Below are positions 58,624-64,000 of a stretch of DNA of 64,000 nucleotides, one piece after another. A model generated the notes under the pieces. It searched no databases and had not been told where the DNA came from. It saw only the letters and a program-made list of their open reading frames with translations. The stretch is from Thalassococcus_A lentus (GTDB taxonomy: Bacteria > Pseudomonadota > Alphaproteobacteria > Rhodobacterales > Rhodobacteraceae): NCBI RefSeq assembly GCF_028023555.1, contig NZ_JAQIOY010000003.1:496001-560000 (forward strand), written 5' to 3'. The position numbers and the translations under genes were made by a program. The first letter of the stretch is position 1. Every line of letters starts with the position of its first letter.

Positions 58624-59937
58624 ATGCCACAGGAAACGCAACTGACACGCGCCGAAGCGCGTGGCGTGCGACATGCGCGCGAACTGGAAGACCACGTCAC
58701 GTGGCTGGAGACCTTTTCGGGAACAGCGCTGGGTGTGCTCGCCGTCGCATCGGGAATCTATACCTACCTTGGCGTTTCGTCCCTGCTCGACGAAAACGGC
58801 GCGATGTCGGTGTTTGCCGCGATCGCCTATTCGGTGGCCGTGTCTGTAGGTATTTTCGTATTCTGGTCCTACCTGATGCGATTGTTCCCTGCTGTTCGCA
58901 CCACCCGGGCCCGCACCGGGCTGTTGGCAGCCATGGGTCTTGGGTCTTTGGCCATTGTGGCCATGTCCTCTTGGTTGAACGCGGCAGCGCTTGCCGGGTC
59001 GGCTGCCGTTGAACAGCATCTCAGCGAAACCGTGCAGGATTATCAGGCCAGCCTTGAACGCGCGCACGAAGTGGCGCTCTCCGCTCAGGCGCTGGAACGG
59101 GATGTTGCCCGCGTGCGCCAAAGCTTTGAAGACCTTTCCGAGCAGGAAGCACAGGGAGGATTGTCCGGACTGGCAGGCCGCGGGGCGGTCTTTCGGGTGC
59201 TGCGGCAGAAATCAGAAGAGCTGAGTGTGCTCGAAGCACAAATCGCCGCGCAATCCGCACCAATTGAACAGGCCTTTGCCGAAGGCAATGCGATCCTGTC
59301 GCGGATGCGCGCACTGACGGTCGAACCCGGCTCGGTCGAAGCACGGTCCGTTGAATTCTCAGAAGCAGCCGTCCGCCTGCAAGGCCTGATCACACAGCTG
59401 CGCCAGCTGTCGGTGGCGCAATTGGTGGAACGGGCCGCTCAGGATTTGTCCGCTTCGGTCGTATTGCCAGAGCTGGACGCCTCCACCGAAGAAAACCGCA
59501 CCAACCAGTCGGCGACCATAACATCGGTTCTTCAAGTGCTCGCGCAGCGTGCGGATACTCTGGCAGGCGCCGCGCAAACGGTGATCAATTTGCCCCCCGC
59601 GCCCGAGGTCAACTACACGCCACTTTCCGCAGCGGATGCGGTCATCCTCTATGCCCGGAACTTCGTGCCCAGTTGGGCTGGCGCCATTGCCATCGACCTG
59701 CTACCCGCTGTGCTGGTCTTTATCCTTGCCATCACCCAAAGCGCGATCCGCGAAGGGCATGACGGCGCAGGCGTCGAAGACCGCATGACGCTGGCCGAAC
59801 TGCGCGCTGCACTGTCGGCGCTGCGCGACGTCGAATCCGCACGAGCCGCACTGCCAGACCTCGAAGATCCGCCTGAGCAAAACCAAGCGCCAGATACCGC
59901 GTCCGATGTGGCGCATATCAAGGACAAAACTGCATGA
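58624..59937 (+). CDS. Uncharacterised membrane protein with large helical extracytoplasmic domain
   Basis: A 437-residue protein I do not recognise. Helices at about 31-50, 61-84 and 98-125 anchor the N-terminus. Residues ~126-345 are Ala/Glu/Gln-rich with heptad-like patterns (ERAHEVALSAQALERDVARV and later), probably a long coiled-coil bundle. A fourth helix spans 350-373 and a charged tail of ~60 residues ends the protein. With an even number of helices and a cytoplasmic N-terminus, the coiled coil would face the periplasm. Its stop overlaps the next gene by four bases. Confidence 0.8.
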   Translation: MPQETQLTRAEARGVRHARELEDHVTWLETFSGTALGVLAVASGIYTYLGVSSLLDENGAMSVFAAIAYSVAVSVGIFVFWSYLMRLFPAVRTTRARTGLLAAMGLGSLAIVAMSSWLNAAALAGSAAVEQHLSETVQDYQASLERAHEVALSAQALERDVARVRQSFEDLSEQEAQGGLSGLAGRGAVFRVLRQKSEELSVLEAQIAAQSAPIEQAFAEGNAILSRMRALTVEPGSVEARSVEFSEAAVRLQGLITQLRQLSVAQLVERAAQDLSASVVLPELDASTEENRTNQSATITSVLQVLAQRADTLAGAAQTVINLPPAPEVNYTPLSAADAVILYARNFVPSWAGAIAIDLLPAVLVFILAITQSAIREGHDGAGVEDRMTLAELRAALSALRDVESARAALPDLEDPPEQNQAPDTASDVAHIKDKTA

Positions 59938-60674
59938 ATGCGCGCACGGTCTCTCGGGTATTGGCCAGCGTTTTGATTTTTCAGCTGGGGATCGGGGCCT
60001 TGTTGGTGTTTGGCGACATGCAACTGGCGGCCCCGCGCCTGCCCGGTCTGGGCCCGGACGCACCACGCTTGTCAGAACCCGTCCGGCCCGGCGATCAACG
60101 CAGGCTCTTTGCGCCCGACCGGGATCGCCCGTCAGTGCAGCCTCTGCGCAACGCCGGCCCTTTGCCGGATCGTCTGACACTGACCCGCGCCGAGGGTGTC
60201 TGGCGGCTCGAAGGCGCAATAACCGCCGGAGACGCAGATCGCATCATCACCCAAATCGAAGACAGCGCCGAGGCTCCACAGCAACTGGTGTTGCAAAGCC
60301 CCGGAGGCGCGGTAGACGAAGCCCTGCGTTTGGGCCGCTACCTGCGCGCGCGCAGCATCGAGACCGCCGTTCTGAGTGGAGAAATCTGTTATTCTGCTTG
60401 CCCTTATCTGCTGGCAGGCGGTCCAACCCGTGACATCGAAACCGGGGCATCTATCGGCGTGCATCAACATGCCTTTGGCGAAAACACCTTTCTTCCGGCC
60501 TTTCTGGCGGTTGAGGACATCCAGCGCGGTCAGGGCGAAGTCATGATCTATCTGTCGGAAATGGGCATAGACCCAATGGTCATGAGTCACGCGCTCGGAA
60601 CACCGGCAGACGAGATCTATATTCTCTTGCCTGAGCAGCTTGAGCGTTACGGATTTGTCGAAGCCCCGCAATAA
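59934..60674 (+). CDS. Membrane-anchored ClpP/crotonase-like periplasmic protein
   Basis: A 246-residue protein with an N-terminal hydrophobic anchor (~8-28), a Pro/Arg-rich linker (~30-80) and a ClpP-like domain (~83-246). The domain shows the strand LVLQSPGGAVDEALRLGRYLR (residues 118-138), a CYSACPYLLAGG block with Cys152, Ser154 and Cys156, and GVHQHAFGE with His177/His179, the pattern of COG3904-type predicted periplasmic proteins. Ser154 is the best nucleophile candidate. Coupled to the upstream membrane protein gene, its likely partner. Whether it is a peptidase is untested. Confidence 0.8.
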   Translation: MNARTVSRVLASVLIFQLGIGALLVFGDMQLAAPRLPGLGPDAPRLSEPVRPGDQRRLFAPDRDRPSVQPLRNAGPLPDRLTLTRAEGVWRLEGAITAGDADRIITQIEDSAEAPQQLVLQSPGGAVDEALRLGRYLRARSIETAVLSGEICYSACPYLLAGGPTRDIETGASIGVHQHAFGENTFLPAFLAVEDIQRGQGEVMIYLSEMGIDPMVMSHALGTPADEIYILLPEQLERYGFVEAPQ

Positions 60675-60862
60675 CCTGCGCGCAGCCCACGACGCCCAAA
60701 TACAAAGGCATTTTCACTGGCCCCTTGCCGATCGCTGCCGCGCGGCATAGGTGTGCAGCAGGCGGGTTCTGCCCTTCGCGTGAAACGGGTTCATTCCGGT
60801 GGCCTTAAGCAAATCCGAGGGGGCTGGCTCTGGCTGGGTCGTGGCCCTGCTACCTGGCGCCC

Positions 60863-60878
60863 ACCTGTATATACAGGT
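60863..60878. promoter_or_regulatory. 16-bp perfect palindrome
   Basis: ACCTGTATATACAGGT lies in the 285-bp gap 60675-60959. It could be an operator, but no start codon is close by on either strand. The remainder of the gap shows no convincing gene. Confidence 0.35.
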
Positions 60879-60959
60879 CCTCGGGAATGCAAAACCCACA
60901 CGGTCGGCGCGGTTCCCGCCGCTTATCGCGCCAAACAACATAAACGCAGGTCGTGCAGC

Positions 60960-61211
60960 CTATCCTGCATTGTTCTTGTCGTCACTATTGGCGCCGGGCA
61001 GCAGCATGATCGCAACCCCGAATTGAACGCCGGCAAAGACAATCCCGTTCAAGAACCACAGCAACACTACGGCCAGCAGCCCAACATCCGAATGCGTGAC
61101 CAGATGCTTGAGATTGGCAACGTTGAACCCCAAGAGCATGGCAACGAAAACCGCAGCCAGCCCAAAGCCGATCGCCACATGACGCATGTATAATTTGATC
61201 AGCTTTGGCAT
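60960..61211 (-). CDS. Small two-helix membrane protein
   Basis: An 83-residue protein with two hydrophobic helices (about 13-33 and 43-70) and a short hydrophilic end (NSDDKNNAG). I chose the start at 61211 (MPKLIKLYMRHV), where a positive patch precedes the first helix. No recognised function. On the same strand as nusB but downstream of it. Confidence 0.65.
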   Translation of the reverse strand: MPKLIKLYMRHVAIGFGLAAVFVAMLLGFNVANLKHLVTHSDVGLLAVVLLWFLNGIVFAGVQFGVAIMLLPGANSDDKNNAG

Positions 61212-61305
61212 TGAGCGCCCCGCATTACATTCCACGTAAAGAATATAACGTAGAGCGTTGCTGTAACAGGTCAAAACGGCGTCGGATCGAAACCCCGGCC
61301 CGACC

Positions 61306-61779
61306 TCAGAAAGCTTCGGGTCTGGCTTCGCGTGCCATGTGATCCAGCACAGCGTTCACGAACTTCGGCTCTCGTCCGTCCGGGAAAAAGGCGCGTGCTA
61401 CATCAACATATTCGACGATCGCCACCTTTGGTGGAGTGTCGGTTGCTACCAATTCTGCCCCAGCGGCGCGGAACAGCGCCCGCAGCGTTGGGTCAATCCG
61501 CGCAATTGGCCATTTGGCCACCAGTGCCCGATCCGTCATCTGGTCAATCCGGGCCTGCCAGTTCACAGCCTCTTCGATCACCTTGCTGAACAGCGCGATA
61601 TCGCCATCGAGCATCTCATCGCCTTCGGGCGTGACCGCACCAAAGCGGTGTTCAAGAAATTCACGGCGCACGTCATCAACGGGCTGGCTGGACGCCTCCA
61701 TCTGGAACAGCGCCTGAACGGCATAAAGCCTTGATGCGCTTTTCATTTTGCGCTTTTGGTTGCCCGAGATTTCACTCAT
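61306..61779 (-). CDS. nusB: Transcription antitermination factor NusB
   Basis: A 157-residue RNA-binding antitermination factor for rRNA operons. The family pattern SASRLYAVQALFQME near the N-terminus, VAKWPIARIDPTLRALFRAAGAEL and the C-terminal PKFVNAVLDHMARE are intact. The ATG overlaps the ribH stop by four bases (ATGA), forming ribB-ribH-nusB, the usual alphaproteobacterial order. Confidence 0.95.
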   Translation of the reverse strand: MSEISGNQKRKMKSASRLYAVQALFQMEASSQPVDDVRREFLEHRFGAVTPEGDEMLDGDIALFSKVIEEAVNWQARIDQMTDRALVAKWPIARIDPTLRALFRAAGAELVATDTPPKVAIVEYVDVARAFFPDGREPKFVNAVLDHMAREARPEAF

Positions 61780-62327
61780 GCAGTGGTTGGCCCCTTGCCT
61801 TCGCCCGCGATCTGGAATTCGTCACGCGCCGGTGCGAATCCGACCCCTTTGCGCGCGCCGCCCCACTTACGGGCCAGCGCCACGAGGTGCAAGGCCGCAG
61901 CGGCCGCGCCGCCACCTTTGTTTTGTTCGTCGACTTCGGCCCGCACGCGGGCCTGTTCATAGTTCTCGACCGTCAGGATCCCGTTTCCGATGCAAAGCCC
62001 CTGAAGCCCCAGCAATGTGATCCCACGGCTCGAGTCATTGCAAACCGTGTCATAGTGGGTGGTTTCGCCGCGAATGACGCAACCCAGCGCAACGTAGCCG
62101 TCAAAATTGCTCATCCGCTCGGCGATACCGATCGCTGTCGGCACTTCCAGCGCGCCGGGAACCTCGATGAGATCCCAGTCACCACCTGCGGCCTCGATCT
62201 CGGCTTTCGCACCGGAAACCATCGCATCGGCAATGTCCTTGTAGTACGGCGCAACGACGATCAGGATCTTGACGGGTTTATCGAACTCCGCCCGCGGCAG
62301 TGTGTAGTGCGTTTCAGAAGATGCCAT
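61776..62327 (-). CDS. ribH: 6,7-dimethyl-8-ribityllumazine synthase
   Basis: Lumazine synthase of 183 residues, the penultimate riboflavin step. Motifs: VPGALEVPTAI near residue 57 and GCVIRGETTHYD around 82-93 with the catalytic histidine. A C-terminal extension relative to short RibH forms is present. It starts one base inside the ribB stop (TGATG), so the two are coupled; nusB follows. Confidence 0.96.
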   Translation of the reverse strand: MASSETHYTLPRAEFDKPVKILIVVAPYYKDIADAMVSGAKAEIEAAGGDWDLIEVPGALEVPTAIGIAERMSNFDGYVALGCVIRGETTHYDTVCNDSSRGITLLGLQGLCIGNGILTVENYEQARVRAEVDEQNKGGGAAAAALHLVALARKWGGARKGVGFAPARDEFQIAGEGKGPTTA

Positions 62328-63454
62328 CAGCCCAGCTCCGATATCTTTTGCGTTCCGACAATCTCAAGGCCGTAGGCTTCGAGGCCAACAATCTTGGGCG
62401 TTGGCGAATTGGTCAAAAGGGTCAGCTTTGACAGACCAAGCGACGACAGGATCTGCGCACCCAGCCCGTATTGGCGCAACGTCTTGGGGCTGACTTCATC
62501 GTGCAGGTCCATTTTCATCGAAGTGTCCCGCAGCAGAACGACGACGCCGCGCCCCTCTTCTGCGACGGCCATCATCGCATGCTGGAATTCATGCGCGCGG
62601 CCTTTGGGGCCTGTCCCGATCACATCCAGCAGCGGATCCATGGCGTGCATCCGAACCAGTACCGGCTCAGGGCCTGAAAGATCCCCCATGGTCAGAACGA
62701 TGTGCTCATCACCATGTGTTTCGTCAGTGTAGATGCGCATTGTCCAATCGCCGCCAAACTCGGATTGGATCTGCTCTTCGTTCTGCACACGCACCAGATT
62801 GTCGTTGCGGCGACGATAGGAAATCAGATCGCTGATCGTACCGATCTTCAAACCGTGACGCTGTGCGAAGGCTACCAGTTCAGGCAGGCGCGACATGGTG
62901 CCGTCTTCGTTCATGATCTCGCAGATCACGCCAGCCGGGTTCAGCCCCGCCAAACGCGAAATATCCACCGCAGCCTCTGTATGCCCGGCACGCACCAGAA
63001 CGCCGCCTGCACGGGCGCGCAGCGGGAACACATGGCCCGGCGTTGCGATATCGGCCTCGCCTTTGGACGCATCGATTGCGACAGCGACAGTGCGCGCGCG
63101 GTCTGCGGCGGAGATGCCGGTTGTCACGCCTTCGCGGGCCTCGATAGAGGTTGTAAAGGCCGTTTCATGACGCGAACTGTTGTTGGTCGACATCAGGCTC
63201 AGGCCCAATTCCTCGATCCGCGTCGATGTCATCGCAAGACAGATCAGACCGCGGCCATAGAGTGCCATGAAGTTGATGGCATCGGGCGTTGCCCATTGTG
63301 CCGGGATGACCAGATCACCTTCGTTCTCGCGGTCCTCATGATCCACGAGAATGAACATCCGGCCATTGCGGGCGTCATCAATGATTTCCTCAACCGAGGA
63401 AATCGCGTCTTTCCAGTTCTCTTCAACCGGACCAGGGGTTTCATAATCCGCCAT
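62327..63454 (-). CDS. ribB: 3,4-dihydroxy-2-butanone-4-phosphate synthase with degenerate GTP cyclohydrolase II domain (RibBX type)
   Basis: A 375-residue two-domain protein. The N-terminal DHBP synthase domain is intact: VDHEDRENEGDLV (38-50), TGISAADRARTV (112-123), FPLRARAGGVLVRAGHTEAAVD. Residues ~225-375 have the GTP cyclohydrolase II fold pattern but the zinc-binding cysteines are missing where CLTGDVF..LRCDCG should be (about 271-290 has none). This is the RibBX form described in alphaproteobacteria. The start at 63454 is preceded by GGAGGC. First gene of the visible rib-nus operon. Confidence 0.93.
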   Translation of the reverse strand: MADYETPGPVEENWKDAISSVEEIIDDARNGRMFILVDHEDRENEGDLVIPAQWATPDAINFMALYGRGLICLAMTSTRIEELGLSLMSTNNSSRHETAFTTSIEAREGVTTGISAADRARTVAVAIDASKGEADIATPGHVFPLRARAGGVLVRAGHTEAAVDISRLAGLNPAGVICEIMNEDGTMSRLPELVAFAQRHGLKIGTISDLISYRRRNDNLVRVQNEEQIQSEFGGDWTMRIYTDETHGDEHIVLTMGDLSGPEPVLVRMHAMDPLLDVIGTGPKGRAHEFQHAMMAVAEEGRGVVVLLRDTSMKMDLHDEVSPKTLRQYGLGAQILSSLGLSKLTLLTNSPTPKIVGLEAYGLEIVGTQKISELG

Positions 63455-63605
63455 GGTGCCTCCATCTGCTGCTTCGCAAATAGGACAGCGGCGCTGCAAA
63501 GGCCAGTGCAAAGCCGCCGCACCCGGCCTGATGTCGTATCAAGTGCCCCCGCGTCATTGGCCGCATCGACCTCGGAAAGGAACGAGCCGACAAAACAGCA
63601 CCAAT

Positions 63606-63944
63606 TCAGTCCAGAATGTCTTCGATCACGTCAAACGCTTCTTCAAAGAACCGTTTGGCCAGGCTTTTGCGCTTTTTCTTTTTGGGTTTGCTGCGGCGCG
63701 CATTGCTCAGCGCCTCGCGTTCCCACGCCGGCAATGGCGTTGCATGAACTTCGGCGCGGGTTCTGCGACGGGACATCGGTGTTGGATGCGCGTGTCCATC
63801 CACTGCGTCCGCGCGCAACATTTTCATGTCGTGCAATTGGGCCCCACAGGACGAACAGGACAGCTCATGTCGGTCCTTGCCTCTGAGAACCAGCGCCGCG
63901 CGCGTTCCACAGTAGCAACATGTGGCAATCTTAGTCTGGGGCAT
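63606..63944 (-). CDS. Zinc-ribbon protein, hypothetical
   Basis: A 112-residue protein. Two CxxC-type pairs (Cys9-Cys12 and Cys30-Cys33; C-C-Y-C-G and C-S-S-C-G) form a probable zinc ribbon at the N-terminus. A basic middle follows (SRRRTRAEV; RRSKPKKKKRKS), and an acidic amphipathic end (FFEEAFDVIEDILD). It could bind nucleic acid, but its function is unknown. It is separated from ribB by 151 bp in which I see no gene. The last 56 bases of the window hold nothing I can identify. Confidence 0.75.
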   Translation of the reverse strand: MPQTKIATCCYCGTRAALVLRGKDRHELSCSSCGAQLHDMKMLRADAVDGHAHPTPMSRRRTRAEVHATPLPAWEREALSNARRSKPKKKKRKSLAKRFFEEAFDVIEDILD

Positions 63945-64000
63945 CCTGTCTCTCGCTTTGTGCCATTTTTGGCCCGGTCCTGCCGATGCGCCATATTTAT

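Noticed and set aside
60863..60878. LexA box of the E. coli type
   Set aside because: The CTGT and ACAG half-sites are separated by four bases rather than eight, and alphaproteobacterial SOS boxes are direct repeats.
60714..60941. A 75-codon minus-strand frame in the gap after the ClpP-like gene
   Set aside because: No conserved pattern or ribosome-binding site; it could be a gene remnant, but nothing supports that.

Overview
The window looks like a chromosomal segment of a marine alphaproteobacterium of the Roseobacter group (Rhodobacteraceae). The basis is gene content and local order: RpoH, PhaR, a PuuA-type glutamine synthetase cluster, DUF2842/DUF6324/DUF6524-type small proteins, MmcB, RibB with a degenerate second domain next to ribH-nusB, and a tRNA-His without the extra 5' G. 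Base composition is high GC, apart from a few AT-richer patches. I see no rRNA, CRISPR array, transposase or prophage.

Layout. 1-6.7 kb: the end of a metallo-beta-lactamase-fold hydrolase, a multi-hairpin inverted-repeat element (681-908), an AEC transporter, two related DMT transporters flanking an aldehyde dehydrogenase and a 1-Cys peroxiredoxin, and a thiamine pyrophosphokinase. 6.8-18.6 kb: a very acidic 754-residue protein, purA, a cobalt-type nitrile hydratase with its activator, secG, pyrG, rlmJ, and two TerB-like genes coupled to a leaderless PhnD-like gene. 18.6-25 kb: a polar amino acid ABC transporter interrupted by an oppositely oriented FAD oxidoreductase, tRNA-His, and a BON-MscS channel.

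25-31.3 kb: a gamma-glutamylation cluster for amine use (two PuuA-like ligases, a glutamine amidotransferase, a PuuB-like oxidase), followed by a DegT-type aminotransferase. 31-43 kb: mostly housekeeping (phaR, xseA, purD, 5-formyl-THF cyclo-ligase, mgtE) and purine salvage or catabolism (guanine deaminase, 8-oxoguanine deaminase), then hisN, an XRE regulator and a quinone reductase. 43-50.5 kb: an AT-richer islet with a TetR gene and a membrane protein, then rpoH, Fe-S assembly genes, an RluD-like enzyme and a GNAT protein.

50.5-58.5 kb is the least ordinary stretch. An orphan citrate-lyase alpha subunit is coupled to a Gfo/Idh/MocA oxidoreductase and an isocitrate/isopropylmalate-type dehydrogenase. 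These are divergent, across a 10-bp-arm palindrome, from a small monooxygenase, a lactonase-like hydrolase and a class IV aminotransferase. mmcB with a possible SOS box and an MttB-family methyltransferase follow. 58.6-60.7 kb holds an uncharacterised two-gene unit: a four-helix membrane protein with a long extracytoplasmic helical domain, and an anchored ClpP-like protein. The window closes with nusB, ribH, ribB (RibBX form) and a zinc-ribbon protein.

The strongest leads for something undescribed are the 58,624-60,674 pair, the citF-centred divergent cluster, and the nested hairpin element at 681-908. All functional statements rest on reading translated sequence by eye; no database search was run.
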